DNA of 64,000 bases from Vibrio bathopelagicus (GCF_014879975.1 NZ_CP062500.1:3224001-3288000); one strand, 5' to 3'; positions 1-10,452 are shown, counted from the first letter of the stretch. A program made the numbers and translations. Notes: a model not told the origin generated them from the sequence alone.

Positions 1-1
1 T

Positions 2-904
2 CAATTGGACCAATATTTTAATGATGATTTTTGCAAAGCTTGCGACCTTATCCTGAACAACAAAGGAAAAGTGGTTGTGATGGGCATGGGGAAATCTGGC
101 CACATCGGCAACAAAATAGCAGCAACGTTGGCAAGTACAGGTACATCCGCTTTCTTCGTACACCCAGGAGAAGCCGCGCATGGTGATCTAGGTATGATCG
201 GGGCTGGTGATGTTGTGATAGCGATATCCAACTCGGGTGAATCAGGTGAAATCCTGAGCCTATTTCCGGTATTGAAGCGCTTGAACATCAAGATCATCAG
301 CATGACCGGTAAGCCAGCTTCAAACATGGCGACTTTATCTGATATTCATTTACAAATATCCGTGCCAGAAGAAGCGTGCCCGCTAGGACTTGCGCCAACA
401 ACCAGCACCACGGCAACCTTGGTGATGGGTGATGCATTAGCCGTTGCACTTTTACAAGCCAGAGGCTTTACTGCGCAAGATTTTGCTTTGTCTCACCCTG
501 GCGGCGCTTTGGGTCGACAACTATTATTGAAGCTTGAAGATATCATGCACACTGGTGATGAACTTCCTGTCGTTGCACCTAACGCCCTAGTCAGAGATGC
601 TCTACTAGAGATATCGCAAAAAGGTCTCGGTATGACCGCGGTTGTTGGCGATAACGGTCAAATGGCAGGTATTTTTACCGACGGTGATTTACGTCGTATT
701 CTAGATAAGCGCATTGATATTCATAGTACGCAGATCGGCGATGTAATGACACAAAACCCAACCGTTGCCGAACCAAACATGCTCGCGGTTGAAGGCTTAA
801 ATCTGATGCAAGCAAAAAGCATTAATGGTTTGATGTTATGCCATGAAGGCAAACTCGTCGGTGCCCTAAATATGCATGACTTACTCAAAGCAGGGGTAAT
901 GTAA
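2..904 (+). CDS. kdsD: Arabinose 5-phosphate isomerase, 5'-truncated by the window edge
   Basis: Isomerises ribulose 5-phosphate to arabinose 5-phosphate, the first committed step of KDO synthesis for LPS. The reading frame is open to the first base of the window; about 300 codons are present against roughly 325 in the family, so some 25 N-terminal residues lie outside. The SIS sugar-isomerase domain shows GMGKSGHIG, HPGEAAHGD and SNSGES, followed by two CBS domains (DIMHTGDELP and FTDGDLRR regions) in the C-terminal third. The TTG at position 5 is only an internal codon. The stop overlaps the kdsC start by one base (TAATG), so the two are translationally coupled. Confidence 0.96.
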   Translation, partial: QLDQYFNDDFCKACDLILNNKGKVVVMGMGKSGHIGNKIAATLASTGTSAFFVHPGEAAHGDLGMIGAGDVVIAISNSGESGEILSLFPVLKRLNIKIISMTGKPASNMATLSDIHLQISVPEEACPLGLAPTTSTTATLVMGDALAVALLQARGFTAQDFALSHPGGALGRQLLLKLEDIMHTGDELPVVAPNALVRDALLEISQKGLGMTAVVGDNGQMAGIFTDGDLRRILDKRIDIHSTQIGDVMTQNPTVAEPNMLAVEGLNLMQAKSINGLMLCHEGKLVGALNMHDLLKAGVM

Positions 905-1461
905 TGACAAACACTGTAGAAACCTTATATGGCACAGCAGACGCAGCCGTGTTCGAAATGGCAAAAGATATCAAACTGCTGATTTGCGATGTTGATGGTG
1001 TATTCTCAGATGGTCGCATCTACATGGGCAACAACGGCGAAGAACTGAAAACATTCCACACTCGTGATGGCTACGGCATTAAATCGCTGATGAACGCGGG
1101 CATTGAAATCGCGATCATCACCGGCCGTAAATCTCAAATTGTTGAGAACCGCATGACAGCTCTTGGTATTAAACTTATCTACCAAGGTCAAGATGATAAA
1201 GTTAAAGCCTACCAAGATATTTGCGATAAGCTTTCTGTAGACCCAATCAATACGGGTTACATCGGTGACGATCTGATCGATTGGCCAGTGATGGAAAAAG
1301 TTGGCTTGAAGGTATGTGTGGCAGATGGTCACCCACTACTTGCTAGACGAGCGAATTACGTGACAACCATTAAAGGTGGTCATGGTGCGGTGCGTGAAGT
1401 CTGCGATCTTATCCTACAAGCAAGAAATGAACTCGACATGCATAAAGGTTTAAGCATATGA
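904..1461 (+). CDS. kdsC: 3-deoxy-D-manno-octulosonate 8-phosphate phosphatase
   Basis: Removes the phosphate from KDO 8-phosphate in the cytoplasm to give free KDO for lipid A-KDO assembly. At 185 aa it has the usual length of this cap-less HAD phosphatase. The nucleophile motif CDVDGVFSDG lies near residue 27, and the motif IGDDLIDWPVM supplies the C-terminal acidic residues. It overlaps kdsD by one base and lptC by four bases (ATGA), as in the conserved kdsD-kdsC-lptC-lptA-lptB operon. The start is fixed by the overlap with kdsD. Confidence 0.96.
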   Translation: MTNTVETLYGTADAAVFEMAKDIKLLICDVDGVFSDGRIYMGNNGEELKTFHTRDGYGIKSLMNAGIEIAIITGRKSQIVENRMTALGIKLIYQGQDDKVKAYQDICDKLSVDPINTGYIGDDLIDWPVMEKVGLKVCVADGHPLLARRANYVTTIKGGHGAVREVCDLILQARNELDMHKGLSI

Positions 1462-2021
1462 GTTTTACTCGTATTATCTATTTAATACTCATATTTATTG
1501 CTTCTTGGTCGACCTATTACTTGTTCGACAAAGAGCAAAGATCAACGATACAAGTAGCTCCAAATTTAGAGCTGCCGGCTTTTAGTGGCAAAAGTCTAGA
1601 TAACATCAGTTATGACGAAAGTGGTATTCGTAGCTATCAGGTTGAATCCACCTATTTGGAACACTACTCCGTTGTTGGCGATACACATTTTCAAAACCCC
1701 GTTCTCTCTGTTTTCCGCGAAGGACATACGATTGAATGGCAAGTGACCGCTGATCGCGCGATCATGGATGAAAATCAAGTCGTTACTTTTTATGATAACG
1801 TGGTAGCCAAGAACCTATTGCCAGAAGCGAGCTTCGATACTATGACAACCGATAAAATGGTTGTTGAGCTCACTAGCCGAGATTTTTATTCAGAGACTCC
1901 GGTCCATATGATCGGTACATTTTTTGAAACTGAGGGGCAAGCAATGAAGGGTAACTTCGGTACCAACAATGCAACCCTCTTTAATTCTGTTCAAGGTAGA
2001 TATGAAACTCTTACCCCTTAG
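1458..2021 (+). CDS. lptC: LPS export system protein LptC
   Basis: Bitopic inner-membrane protein that receives LPS from the LptB2FG transporter and hands it to periplasmic LptA. The 187-aa product begins with one membrane anchor (about residues 5-24, rich in I/L/F) followed by a periplasmic beta-jellyroll domain of the LptC family. The start overlaps the kdsC stop by four bases, and the 3' end overlaps the start of lptA by 20 bases. Sequence conservation in this family is low, so the call rests on fold-typical features, size and invariant operon position. Confidence 0.93.
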   Translation: MSFTRIIYLILIFIASWSTYYLFDKEQRSTIQVAPNLELPAFSGKSLDNISYDESGIRSYQVESTYLEHYSVVGDTHFQNPVLSVFREGHTIEWQVTADRAIMDENQVVTFYDNVVAKNLLPEASFDTMTTDKMVVELTSRDFYSETPVHMIGTFFETEGQAMKGNFGTNNATLFNSVQGRYETLTP

Positions 2022-2496
2022 TTTACTTGCTTTTGCCTTTGCTGCGCCAAGCGTATACGCCCTATCTTCGGATAGCGAGCAGCCTGTCTATATTGATTCA
2101 GACAGTCAGCAACTGGATATGAAAAGCAACAAAGTCACATTCATCGGCGATGTTGTTCTTAAGCAGGGCAGCATCAATATCAATGCTGATAAAGTGATTG
2201 TTACTCGAAACGCGGTCAACGGTGAAATTGAAGAAATTCAAGGCTTCGGTAAGCCAGCAACCTTCTCTCAGCTTACTGATGACGGGAAGACACTCTACGG
2301 CGAAGCTGACGACTTACATTACCAGCTTGTTGCGGACAGATTGATCATGACCAAGAATGCAATGCTATCTCAAGATGGCAGCATCATTCGTGGTTCTAAA
2401 ATCACTTACCAGATCGGCTCTCAAAAATTAGTCGCTGACAGTGGTGAGAACAAACGTGTATCAACGGTTTTACAACCCACTGAAGTGAACAAGTAA
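2002..2496 (+). CDS. lptA: LPS periplasmic bridge protein LptA
   Basis: Forms the periplasmic filament that carries LPS from LptC to LptD at the outer membrane. I place the start at the ATG at 2002, not at an in-frame upstream codon at 1969, because it is preceded by an AAGGT ribosome site and starts a good signal peptide ([20 protein letters not shown], cleavage after about residue 20). The 164-aa product has an OstA-like domain with the motif [20 protein letters not shown]. The gene begins inside the last codons of lptC and ends two bases before lptB. Confidence 0.94.
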   Translation: MKLLPLSLLAFAFAAPSVYALSSDSEQPVYIDSDSQQLDMKSNKVTFIGDVVLKQGSININADKVIVTRNAVNGEIEEIQGFGKPATFSQLTDDGKTLYGEADDLHYQLVADRLIMTKNAMLSQDGSIIRGSKITYQIGSQKLVADSGENKRVSTVLQPTEVNK

Positions 2497-2498
2497 TC

Positions 2499-3224
2499 AT
2501 GGCAGTCCTTACAGCAAAGAACCTAGCGAAAACATACAGCAAGCGTAAAGTCGTCACCGACGTAAGCTTACAGGTAGAGTCAGGCCAGATCGTAGGATTA
2601 CTTGGGCCCAACGGCGCAGGTAAAACCACGTCTTTCTATATGATTGTTGGCTTAGTTGCGCGTGATGAAGGCACTATCAGCATTGATGACCTCGACATCA
2701 GTATCCTGCCAATGCACAGTCGTTCACGCCTTGGTATTGGTTACCTGCCTCAAGAAGCGTCTATTTTCCGTAAGTTGTCAGTTGAGAACAACATCATGGC
2801 CGTTTTACAAACGCGTGATGAACTGACTCACGAACAGCGTCAGGATAAGCTAGAAGACTTACTTGAAGAGTTCCACATCCAACATATCCGAACCAGTAAT
2901 GGTATGGCTCTGTCGGGTGGTGAGCGCCGTCGTGTTGAGATTGCCCGAGCACTTGCAGCCAATCCTCAGTTTATTCTATTGGATGAACCGTTTGCTGGTG
3001 TTGACCCAATCTCAGTTATTGATATCAAAAAAATCATTGTTCACCTGCGCGATCGCGGCTTAGGCGTTTTGATTACCGACCACAACGTTCGCGAAACATT
3101 GGACGTGTGTGAAAAAGCTTACATTGTGAGCCAAGGGCACCTGATTGCAGAGGGGACTCCTGAAGATGTTCTCAATAACGAACAAGTTAAACAAGTTTAT
3201 CTAGGCGAACAATTCCGTCTATGA
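2499..3224 (+). CDS. lptB: LPS export ABC transporter ATP-binding protein LptB
   Basis: Cytoplasmic ATPase that powers LPS extraction by LptFG (not in this window). The 241-aa protein has Walker [10 protein letters not shown] (residues 36-44), signature [15 protein letters not shown], Walker [14 protein letters not shown] and the switch histidine in ITDHNVRET. The second half of the D-loop region (AGVDPISV) is typical of LptB. It is two bases downstream of lptA and 54 bases upstream of rpoN, the usual enterobacterial and vibrio arrangement. Confidence 0.97.
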   Translation: MAVLTAKNLAKTYSKRKVVTDVSLQVESGQIVGLLGPNGAGKTTSFYMIVGLVARDEGTISIDDLDISILPMHSRSRLGIGYLPQEASIFRKLSVENNIMAVLQTRDELTHEQRQDKLEDLLEEFHIQHIRTSNGMALSGGERRRVEIARALAANPQFILLDEPFAGVDPISVIDIKKIIVHLRDRGLGVLITDHNVRETLDVCEKAYIVSQGHLIAEGTPEDVLNNEQVKQVYLGEQFRL

Positions 3225-3278
3225 TTATATAGAGAGTATCGAGAGTTCTTAGAATAATAACTAGGTAAGTACCACTGA

Positions 3279-4739
3279 ATGAAACCCTCATTACAACTTA
3301 AGCTAGGCCAACAGTTAGCAATGACTCCTCAATTGCAGCAAGCGATCCGTTTGTTGCAATTGTCTACATTAGATTTGCAGCAAGAGATTCAAGAAGCACT
3401 AGAATCCAACCCACTACTCGATGTCGAAGAAGGCAATGAAGAAACGCCTACATCAGAAGAGAAACCTAGCAGTGACGAGAAAGAAACAGTTGAAACCGCG
3501 GAACCGGACTTACCAGATAGCTCCGAATTAATCGAAAAATCAGAGATTGGCAACGAACTAGAAATCGATACCACTTGGGAAGACGTTTATAGCGCGAATA
3601 CCGGAAATACGGGTATTGCCATTGACGATGATATGCCCGTCTATCAAGGTGAAACAACGCAAAGCCTGCACGACTACCTACTTTGGCAACTCGACCTCAC
3701 TCCGTTCTCTGAAACTGACAGAACCATAGCCTTTGCACTGATTGATGCCATTGATGACTATGGGTACCTAACCGTAACGTGCGAAGACATCCTCGAAAAC
3801 TTCGACAACGAAGAGATCGATCTTGATGAAGTAGAAGCCGTACGCAAAAGAATCCAACAGTTTGACCCGCTTGGTGTCGGTTCTGTGAACCTTCAAGATT
3901 GTTTGTTACTGCAACTGGCAACCTTCCCTCAAGACACGCCTTGGCTCAACGAAGCTAAGTTAGTACTTACTAGCCATATCGATCAACTCGGTAATCGTGA
4001 TTACAAACTGGTCATCAAAGAGACTAAGTTGAAAGAAGCAGAACTACGTGAAGTTTTGCAGCTCATTCAACAACTGGACCCTCGTCCTGGCAGTAAGATA
4101 ACCCCAGACGAAACTGAATATGTCGTTCCCGATGTATCGGTATTCAAAGATCTGGGCAAATGGTTAGTGACCATTAACCCCGACAGCGTACCTAAACTGA
4201 AAGTAAATCAGCAATACGCTGACTTAGGTAGCAAAGGTAATAGCGCCGATAACCAATACATCCGCTCAAATTTGCAAGAAGCAAAATGGTTAATTAAGAG
4301 CCTAGAAAGCCGAAATGAGACGCTACTCAAAGTTGCACGATGTATTGTTGAACATCAACGCGGTTTCTTCGAACATGGCGCAGAAGCCATGAAGCCGATG
4401 GTACTTAATGATGTGGCTTTAGCTGTCGACATGCACGAATCGACTATTTCTCGTGTAACGACTCAGAAATTCATGCACACCCCTCGTGGCATATTTGAAC
4501 TCAAATACTTTTTCTCTAGCCATGTCAGTACTGACAATGGCGGCGAATGTTCATCGACAGCAATTCGCGCGCTCATTAAGAAGCTTGTCGCGGCTGAAAA
4601 TACCGCAAAACCTCTCAGTGATAGTAAGATTGCTGCTTTACTGGCTGACCAAGGAATTCAGGTAGCTAGACGTACGATAGCGAAATACCGTGAGTCTCTG
4701 GGCATTGCCCCATCGAGTCAGCGTAAACGTCTGTTATAA
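3279..4739 (+). CDS. rpoN: RNA polymerase sigma-54 factor
   Basis: Alternative sigma factor that directs RNA polymerase to -24/-12 promoters and needs enhancer-binding activators; in vibrios it governs flagella, nitrogen and quorum-sensing genes. The 486-aa product shows the Gln/Leu-rich region I ([20 protein letters not shown]), an acidic region II (roughly residues 45-110), the core-binding and HTH segments, and the RpoN box [10 protein letters not shown] at residues 463-472. It is followed by hpf-ptsN-rapZ-npr, the standard rpoN operon. The ribosome site (AGGTAAG) is modest. Confidence 0.97.
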   Translation: MKPSLQLKLGQQLAMTPQLQQAIRLLQLSTLDLQQEIQEALESNPLLDVEEGNEETPTSEEKPSSDEKETVETAEPDLPDSSELIEKSEIGNELEIDTTWEDVYSANTGNTGIAIDDDMPVYQGETTQSLHDYLLWQLDLTPFSETDRTIAFALIDAIDDYGYLTVTCEDILENFDNEEIDLDEVEAVRKRIQQFDPLGVGSVNLQDCLLLQLATFPQDTPWLNEAKLVLTSHIDQLGNRDYKLVIKETKLKEAELREVLQLIQQLDPRPGSKITPDETEYVVPDVSVFKDLGKWLVTINPDSVPKLKVNQQYADLGSKGNSADNQYIRSNLQEAKWLIKSLESRNETLLKVARCIVEHQRGFFEHGAEAMKPMVLNDVALAVDMHESTISRVTTQKFMHTPRGIFELKYFFSSHVSTDNGGECSSTAIRALIKKLVAAENTAKPLSDSKIAALLADQGIQVARRTIAKYRESLGIAPSSQRKRLL

Positions 4740-4801
4740 GCTTATTTAGTTAGCTATTTAACTAAGTGATATATCAGACAACAAACTGAAAAGGAAAGTC
4801 T

Positions 4802-5089
4802 ATGCAAATCAATATTCAAGGCCATCACGTTGATCTTACCGATTCAATGCAAGACTATGTTCACACCAAATTCGACAAACTTGAACGCTTTTTTGACCAT
4901 ATCAATAGCATTCAAGTTGTTTTAAAAGTTGAGAAAATCAATCAAATTGCAGAAGCGACCCTTCATATAAATCAAGGCGAAATTCATGCAACAGCAACAG
5001 ATGAAAATATGTATGCTGCGATTGATTCATTGGTTGATAAACTCGTTCGCCAACTCAACAAACACAAAGAAAAGCTAAGTAGTCACTAA
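4802..5089 (+). CDS. hpf: Ribosome hibernation promoting factor (short form)
   Basis: Binds the 30S decoding centre in stationary phase and promotes 100S ribosome dimers. At 95 aa it is the short HPF type, lacking the C-terminal dimerisation domain of long HPF. The opening MQINIQGHHVDLTDSMQDYV and the basic C-terminus are typical of the HPF/YfiA fold. A good ribosome site (AAAGGAAA) precedes the ATG. It lies 62 bases after rpoN and one base before ptsN. Confidence 0.94.
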   Translation: MQINIQGHHVDLTDSMQDYVHTKFDKLERFFDHINSIQVVLKVEKINQIAEATLHINQGEIHATATDENMYAAIDSLVDKLVRQLNKHKEKLSSH

Positions 5090-5090
5090 C

Positions 5091-5552
5091 ATGCAATTAA
5101 GCGAAGTACTTTCATTGGACTGCACCAAAAGTGCAGTCCAATGCACAAGCAAAAAAAGAGCCCTTGAGCTCATCAGTCAAATCGCCGCTGAAAGCTGCGG
5201 TCAAGATTCAACAGAACTGTTTGAGTGCATGTTGAGTCGTGAAAAGATGGGCAGTACTGGTATCGGCAATGGCATCGCTATTCCGCATGCTCGTATGAAT
5301 GTCAGTGATAAAGCGATTGCTGTATTACTGCAATGCCAAGAGCCCATCGAATTTGATGCGATTGATAACCGTCCTGTCGACCTATTATTTGCTCTGCTTG
5401 TTCCTAGCGAACAATGTAAAGAACATCTAAAAACCCTTTCTTGTATGGCAGAACGACTTAACGATAAGCAGACCCTTAAACAGTTGCGTAATGCTCAGAG
5501 TGATCAAGAGCTTTATGACATCATGATTCAAGTGCCAACTTGCGAGCAATAG
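5091..5552 (+). CDS. ptsN: Nitrogen PTS enzyme IIA (EIIA-Ntr)
   Basis: Terminal phosphoacceptor of the nitrogen phosphotransferase system (PtsP-NPr-PtsN), a regulator of K+ and stress responses rather than a sugar importer. The 153-aa protein has the PTS EIIA type-2 domain with the phosphorylated histidine at residue 66 in [10 protein letters not shown]. It starts one base after hpf and ends one base before rapZ, indicating co-translation with its partner npr downstream. Confidence 0.95.
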   Translation: MQLSEVLSLDCTKSAVQCTSKKRALELISQIAAESCGQDSTELFECMLSREKMGSTGIGNGIAIPHARMNVSDKAIAVLLQCQEPIEFDAIDNRPVDLLFALLVPSEQCKEHLKTLSCMAERLNDKQTLKQLRNAQSDQELYDIMIQVPTCEQ

Positions 5553-5553
5553 C

Positions 5554-6423
5554 ATGCGATTAATCGTTGTTAGTGGCCAATCTGGGGCCGGTAAAAGTGT
5601 TGCGCTACGAGTTCTTGAAGACTTGGGGTATTACTGTGTTGATAACCTACCAGTAAATCTACTCAGCGACTTTGTCGAATCAGTAAGAGAAATCAATCAG
5701 AACGTTGCCGTCAGCATTGATATCCGTAACCTGCCGAAAGAGCCGAAATTGGTCACAGATACGCTAGAACAACTAGAATCTGCAACCGACATCGACCTCA
5801 ATGTGTTGTTCCTAGATGCGAGCAAGCAGACGCTACTGAAACGCTACAGCGAAACACGCCGAATCCACCCTCTTTCGATTGGTCAAGACAAGTTATCACT
5901 TGAACAAGCTATCGATTTAGAGAAAACCCTTCTGACCCCTCTCGCTGAGCAAGCTTGCATCGTCATTGATAGCAGTGACTGCAATCTTTACGAGTTAAGT
6001 GAAAAGGTTCGATTTAAAGTTGAAGGAAAAGAGAAGCAAGAATTAATCATTGTCTTTCAATCTTTCGGTTTTAAATATGGTCTACCTAGTGACGCTGACT
6101 ATGTGTTTGATGTTCGTTTCTTGCCGAACCCTCACTGGGAACCAGCTCTTCGACCATTGACTGGGCTTGATGCGCCTATTCACTCTTTTCTAGAAAAACA
6201 CTCTGAAGTGCTTGAACTCAAACAGCAGATCCAGGGCTTTGTAGAGCAGTGGCTACCGATGTTAGAGAAGAACAATCGGAGTTACCTAACGGTCGCGATT
6301 GGTTGTACCGGTGGCAAACATCGCTCGGTGTATTTAACGCAAAAAATTGGTGAGTACTTCGACCAACTTGGACACCAAGTTCAAATTAGACACGCCTCCC
6401 TAGAGAAACAACAGCAGGTTTAA
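5554..6423 (+). CDS. rapZ: RNase adapter protein RapZ
   Basis: RNA-binding adapter that in Enterobacteria presents the sRNA GlmZ to RNase E and senses glucosamine 6-phosphate. The 289-aa protein has a P-loop GQSGAGKS at residues 8-15, a central kinase-like fold, and the conserved C-terminal segment with [13 protein letters not shown]. It sits between ptsN and npr as usual. Whether GlmY/GlmZ-type RNAs exist in this organism cannot be judged here. Confidence 0.95.
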   Translation: MRLIVVSGQSGAGKSVALRVLEDLGYYCVDNLPVNLLSDFVESVREINQNVAVSIDIRNLPKEPKLVTDTLEQLESATDIDLNVLFLDASKQTLLKRYSETRRIHPLSIGQDKLSLEQAIDLEKTLLTPLAEQACIVIDSSDCNLYELSEKVRFKVEGKEKQELIIVFQSFGFKYGLPSDADYVFDVRFLPNPHWEPALRPLTGLDAPIHSFLEKHSEVLELKQQIQGFVEQWLPMLEKNNRSYLTVAIGCTGGKHRSVYLTQKIGEYFDQLGHQVQIRHASLEKQQQV

Positions 6424-6425
6424 CC

Positions 6426-6701
6426 ATGGAATTAACTCGAACTGTACTGATCCAAAATCGTTTGGGTCTTCATGCTAGAGCGGCGGTAAAGTTAGTTGAG
6501 CTTGCACAAAGCTTTGATGCCACTATCACTATCCATAGTGAAGAAGACAAAATCGCGACAGCCGACAGTGTTATGGGGCTGCTCATGTTGGAATCAGCAC
6601 AAGGGCAACATATCACCATTCAAGCCGCGGGCACTGATTCGCAACAAGCCTTGGATGCTGTCTGCCATTTAATTGAAGACAAGTTTGATGAGGGTGAGTA
6701 G
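6426..6701 (+). CDS. npr: Phosphocarrier protein NPr
   Basis: HPr-like phosphocarrier of the nitrogen PTS that passes phosphate from PtsP to PtsN. The 91-aa product has the phosphorylated histidine at residue 16 in [10 protein letters not shown] and the second HPr motif around [10 protein letters not shown]. It is two bases downstream of rapZ and closes the rpoN operon; a 149-base gap then separates it from mgtE. Confidence 0.94.
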   Translation: MELTRTVLIQNRLGLHARAAVKLVELAQSFDATITIHSEEDKIATADSVMGLLMLESAQGQHITIQAAGTDSQQALDAVCHLIEDKFDEGE

Positions 6702-6730
6702 CTCGAAATCATGACGCCAAATACCCAATA

Positions 6731-6750
6731 GTCTGGAGGAACTTCCGGAC
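6731..6750 (+). other. Hairpin in the npr-mgtE spacer
   Basis: A 7-base-pair dyad, GTCTGGA and TCCGGAC (one G-T pair) around a six-base loop, lies 29 bases after the npr stop. No T-run follows, so it is at best a weak or factor-assisted terminator for the rpoN operon, or part of the mgtE leader. Confidence 0.3.
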
Positions 6751-6850
6751 ACAATTAAATCTTAGTTCTACCTAAGTTAATGATTTAAATAAGCCCCAGA
6801 ATTAAGTTACTATTCCAAACATTGTTAGAATAATGAGATAGGAGGAAAAT

Positions 6851-8206
6851 ATGGCAGAGCAATTAGAATTCGACCAAGCTCACCAAACCCTCCAAGAAGT
6901 CAGCGAAGCCCTAGAAAACGGCCGATTTGTTCACGTACGCCGACTACTTCAGGACATGGAACCTGAAGATATTGCACACCTTTTAGAAGCCTCCCCTCGC
7001 AAAAGTCGTGATGTACTCTGGCAACTCACCGATCCTGAAGACTACGGTGAAATTCTTGATGAGCTAAACGAAGACGTCAAAGATGCTCTTGTGTCAAAAA
7101 TGGCACCAGAAACCTTAGCAGAAGCAACCGAAGGTATGGAAACCGATGACGTCGCGTACGTACTTCGAAGCCTACCCGACGATGTTTCTCGCGAAGTCCT
7201 TTCTCAAATGGACTCCGTTGATCGTGCTTTAGTTGAAACGGCACTATCGTACCCAGAAGATTCAGCGGGTGCGTTAATGAACACCGACGTAATCACGATC
7301 CGTGGTGATGTCGATGTTGAGGTCGTCCTGCGTTATTTACGTATGCGTGGTGAATTACCAGACGCTACCGATGCATTGTATGTTATCGACGATGATGAAC
7401 GCCTCATTGGTAACCTATCACTCAGCACGCTGATTACGACGCAACCTGATGTTGCGGTTTCCGAAGTAATGGAAGATGCAGACGAAGCTATTGCTGTTGA
7501 AACCAGTGCCTCTGATCTCGCTAGTCTGTTCGAACGCCGTAACTGGGTATCTGCTCCTGTTGTCGATGTAAATCAACACCTTGTCGGTCGTATCACTATT
7601 GATGATGTGGTTGATGTCATTCGTGAGGATGCTGAACACTCGATGATGAGTATGGCGGGTATGGATGATGACGAAGATACCTTCGCTCCGGTCGTCAAAT
7701 CCGCTCGTCGTCGTAGTGTCTGGTTAGGCGCAAATGTTTTAGCTGCACTCGCCGCTGCGTCTGTGTCTAACATGTTTGAGGCGACACTGAATGAGATGGC
7801 AGCCATTGCTATTTTGATGACCATCGTACCGTCCATGGGCGGTGTTGCTGGTAACCAAACCGTCGCTCTGGTCATTCGTGGTTTAGCACTTGGTCACATC
7901 GGTGACAGTAACAAACGCGAACTACTACTTAAAGAAGCCTCTATCGGCTTCCTTAACGGCATTCTATGGGCCGTTATCATTGGCGGTATAGTGGTTGCTT
8001 GGAAAGGCAATTGGATCTTGGGAGGCATTATCTCAGCAGCGATGATGACAAACTTGATTGTCGCGGGTATTGCTGGTGTAACCATTCCTGTGATGCTGAA
8101 GAAAATGAATATCGACCCAGCCCTTGCTGGCGGCATGGCTCTCACCACGGTGACCGATGTGATTGGCCTATCGGTGTTCTTAGGCTTAGCAACCATACTT
8201 ATCTAA
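6851..8206 (+). CDS. mgtE: Magnesium transporter MgtE
   Basis: Mg2+ channel/transporter gated by cytoplasmic Mg2+. The 451-aa protein has the MgtE N-domain superhelix (residues about 30-130), a CBS pair (about 135-260, including the DVITIRGDVDVE and RITIDDVVDVI stretches), the plug helix, and a C-terminal block of five membrane segments with the pore motif PSMGGVAGNQT. A strong AGGAGG ribosome site precedes the ATG. Transcribed alone; a bidirectional terminator follows. Its 3' end lies in a small 15-bp tandem repeat that contains the stop codon. Confidence 0.96.
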   Translation: MAEQLEFDQAHQTLQEVSEALENGRFVHVRRLLQDMEPEDIAHLLEASPRKSRDVLWQLTDPEDYGEILDELNEDVKDALVSKMAPETLAEATEGMETDDVAYVLRSLPDDVSREVLSQMDSVDRALVETALSYPEDSAGALMNTDVITIRGDVDVEVVLRYLRMRGELPDATDALYVIDDDERLIGNLSLSTLITTQPDVAVSEVMEDADEAIAVETSASDLASLFERRNWVSAPVVDVNQHLVGRITIDDVVDVIREDAEHSMMSMAGMDDDEDTFAPVVKSARRRSVWLGANVLAALAAASVSNMFEATLNEMAAIAILMTIVPSMGGVAGNQTVALVIRGLALGHIGDSNKRELLLKEASIGFLNGILWAVIIGGIVVAWKGNWILGGIISAAMMTNLIVAGIAGVTIPVMLKKMNIDPALAGGMALTTVTDVIGLSVFLGLATILI

Positions 8207-8235
8207 ACCATACTCACCTAAAACATAGCTATCTA
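8191..8235 (+). repeat. Three tandem 15-bp units at the 3' end of mgtE
   Basis: AACCATACTTATCTA (8191-8205), AACCATACTCACCTA (8206-8220, 13 of 15 identical) and AAACATAGCTATCTA (8221-8235, 12 of 15) follow each other without gaps. The first unit contains the last four mgtE codons and the first two bases of the stop. It looks like slippage duplication of the gene end followed by decay. Confidence 0.65.
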
Positions 8236-8280
8236 GTGCGAATAAACAGATAGCCTATTTTAAGTTAAGACGCTAAATAC

Positions 8281-8310
8281 AAAAAGGGAGCTCAAGGCTC
8301 CCTTTTTAAT
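8281..8310 (+). terminator. Bidirectional terminator between mgtE and pmbA
   Basis: The stem GGGAGC/GCTCCC (8286-8291 with 8297-8302) has a five-base loop, an A-run on its left and a T-run on its right, so it can end transcription from mgtE (+) and from the converging pmbA (-). Confidence 0.9.
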
Positions 8311-8356
8311 ACGTCATATTTAAGCTTCAGATTAAAACTAAAGCAAATTAAGTAAA

Positions 8357-9700
8357 TTACTCACCCGCGACTTTCATCGACTCAAGCAAGATAGAACCGG
8401 TTTGAATTTGCGAACGAGTTTCAACGTCATTACCTACCGCTACAATCTGAGTGAACATGTCTTTTAGATTGCCTGCGATCGTCACTTCCGATACTGGGTA
8501 TTGGATCTCTCCATTCTCAACCCAGAAACCTGCTGCGCCACGAGAGTAATCACCAGTCACGGTATTCACACCTTGCCCCATCACTTCAGTAACTAGGAAA
8601 CCTGTGCCTAATTCTTTTAGCATTTGCTCAAAGTTTTGACCGGTAGATTTAACGAACCAGTTATGGATGCCACCCGCATGGCCTGTCGGTGTCATTTCCA
8701 TCTTACGAGCGGCATAGCTAGTAAGAAGGTAAGTTGCTAACACACCATCCGTGATAATTTCACGATCTTGAGTGTAAACACCTTCGCTGTCGAACGGGCT
8801 AGAAGCCAAACCACGTAAGATATGTGGACGCTCAGAAATATTGAACCAATCTGGCAGGATTTTCTGACCTAGGTGATCCAGTAAGAACGAAGACTTGCGG
8901 TAAAGGTTACCACCACTAATTGCCATCACAAGGTGGCCAATTAGGCCTGTAGCGACGTCGTTAGCGAACATGATTGGGTATTGACCTGTTGGAAGCTTCT
9001 TCGCATCCAAACGGCTTACAGTCTTTTCTGCAGCTTCTTGACCAACACGCTCAGGCGTCCAAAGCTCATCACGGTGACGTGCAACGGTGTAGCTGTAGTC
9101 ACGCTCCATTTCGCCATTAGCACCCTCACCAATGACACAACAGCTTGTGCTATGACGGCTTGATGCGAAGCTGGCCAGTAGACCGTGGCTGTTACCATAA
9201 ACCTTAACGCCATAATGACTGTCATAGCTTGCGCCATCACTTTGTTTGATCTTGTCGCTGTACGCGAGTGCTTGTCTTTCGGCAGCAATCGCAATCTCAG
9301 CAGCATAGTCTGGATTCGGCTCATCCGGGTGAAAAAGATCCAAATCAGGAATTTCTTTCACCATATATTCTTTAGGTGCAGGACCGGCAAAAGGGTCTTC
9401 AGAGGTGTATTGAGCAATATCGAGCGCGGCTGCGACGGTTTGAGCAATCGCCTTCTCACTCAGATCAGATGTAGATGCGCTGCCTTTCTTCTGGCCGCGA
9501 TAAACAGTAATGCCTAGAGCACCATCACTATTAAATTCAACGTTTTCCACTTCACACATGCGTGTGGAAACACTTAAACCCGTTGACTTAGTAATAGCGA
9601 CCTCAGCTGCGTCTGCACTCACTGATGCCATATCCAACGCTTTAGCTACTGCGGCTTCTAGCTCAACTCTTTGCTGGGCGACTTGCTGTTTTACATCCAT
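8357..9700 (-). CDS. pmbA: Metalloprotease PmbA/TldE
   Basis: Subunit of the TldD/TldE cytoplasmic zinc metalloprotease that trims unstructured peptides; known roles are microcin B17 maturation and CcdA antitoxin turnover. The 447-aa product fits the family length and shows [18 protein letters not shown] and the C-terminal [18 protein letters not shown], all typical of PmbA. TldE lacks the metal ligands, which are in TldD (not in this window). Transcribed alone, divergent from darP with 118 bases between the starts. Confidence 0.95.
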   Translation of the reverse strand: MDVKQQVAQQRVELEAAVAKALDMASVSADAAEVAITKSTGLSVSTRMCEVENVEFNSDGALGITVYRGQKKGSASTSDLSEKAIAQTVAAALDIAQYTSEDPFAGPAPKEYMVKEIPDLDLFHPDEPNPDYAAEIAIAAERQALAYSDKIKQSDGASYDSHYGVKVYGNSHGLLASFASSRHSTSCCVIGEGANGEMERDYSYTVARHRDELWTPERVGQEAAEKTVSRLDAKKLPTGQYPIMFANDVATGLIGHLVMAISGGNLYRKSSFLLDHLGQKILPDWFNISERPHILRGLASSPFDSEGVYTQDREIITDGVLATYLLTSYAARKMEMTPTGHAGGIHNWFVKSTGQNFEQMLKELGTGFLVTEVMGQGVNTVTGDYSRGAAGFWVENGEIQYPVSEVTIAGNLKDMFTQIVAVGNDVETRSQIQTGSILLESMKVAGE

Positions 9701-9818
9701 ATCTATTCTAATTTTTTAGGTCAATATTACGTAGGATAACAAGAATTTCGCTTTCTCCCCAAGATTCTTGCTAAAATAGGCAATATATTCGTTTGAGATA
9801 GTGACATAGGCAGAAAAG

Positions 9819-10343
9819 ATGGCTCGCAAAAACCAAAAAGCCCCATGGGAACCAGAAGAAGAAATCATCTGGGTAAGTAAGACTGAAATGAAAACGGACA
9901 TGGACGCCCTGCAAAAGCTGGGAGAAGAGCTTGTTGAACTAAAGCCTTCTATTCTTGATAAGTTTCCTTTGTCTGAAGATCTGGCTTTAGCGATTAAAGA
10001 TGCACAGCGCTTTAAAAATGAAGCAAAGCGCCGTCAGCTTCAATACATTGGTAAAGTAATGCGCAATGTAGATCCAGAGCCGATTCAAGCGGCTTTAGAT
10101 AAGATTCGCAACAAACACTCTCAAGCAACAGTTGAACTGCACAAACTAGAGCAACTGCGTGACCGCGTTGTTGCTGAAGGTGATGCTGCCATTTCAGACG
10201 TTATGGATATGTACCCTGAAGCAGACCGTCAACGTCTTCGTCAGTTAGCTCGTCAAGCTAACAAAGAGAAAGCGGCAAATAAACCTGCTAAGTCTTCTCG
10301 TGAAATCTTCCAAATCTTAAAAGAGCTAAAACTAGGCGACTAA
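9819..10343 (+). CDS. darP: Dual-action ribosomal maturation protein DarP (YjgA, DUF615)
   Basis: Associates with late 50S assembly intermediates and helps mature the peptidyl transferase centre. The 174-aa protein matches E. coli YjgA along its length: [13 protein letters not shown] near the N-terminus, [20 protein letters not shown], and the C-terminal [12 protein letters not shown]. It lacks some of the acidic N-terminal extension of the enterobacterial protein. The adjacency to pmbA, divergently oriented, is the same as in E. coli. Confidence 0.94.
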   Translation: MARKNQKAPWEPEEEIIWVSKTEMKTDMDALQKLGEELVELKPSILDKFPLSEDLALAIKDAQRFKNEAKRRQLQYIGKVMRNVDPEPIQAALDKIRNKHSQATVELHKLEQLRDRVVAEGDAAISDVMDMYPEADRQRLRQLARQANKEKAANKPAKSSREIFQILKELKLGD

Positions 10344-10373
10344 TCTTCGTCTCCCTTGACTCAAAAAGATAAT

Positions 10374-10402
10374 AAAAGACCTAGCACATGCTAGGTCTTT
10401 TT
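10374..10402 (+). terminator. Terminator downstream of darP, probably bidirectional
   Basis: The perfect 9-bp stem AGACCTAGC/GCTAGGTCT (10377-10385 with 10390-10398) encloses ACAT and has A-rich left and T-rich right flanks. It lies between darP (+) and the converging thiQ (-) and can serve both. Confidence 0.9.
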
Positions 10403-10452
10403 GTATTCGACGCTCTCAATATCAACAAGTATTCAATATCAGGACTCAGTCG

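Noticed and set aside
1969..2001. Upstream start for lptA
   Set aside because: It would put 11 unrelated residues before a perfect signal peptide; the ATG at 2002 has the ribosome site.
6702..6850. Magnesium riboswitch (M-box) upstream of mgtE
   Set aside because: The 149-base spacer is too short and lacks the M-box core; only a small hairpin is present.
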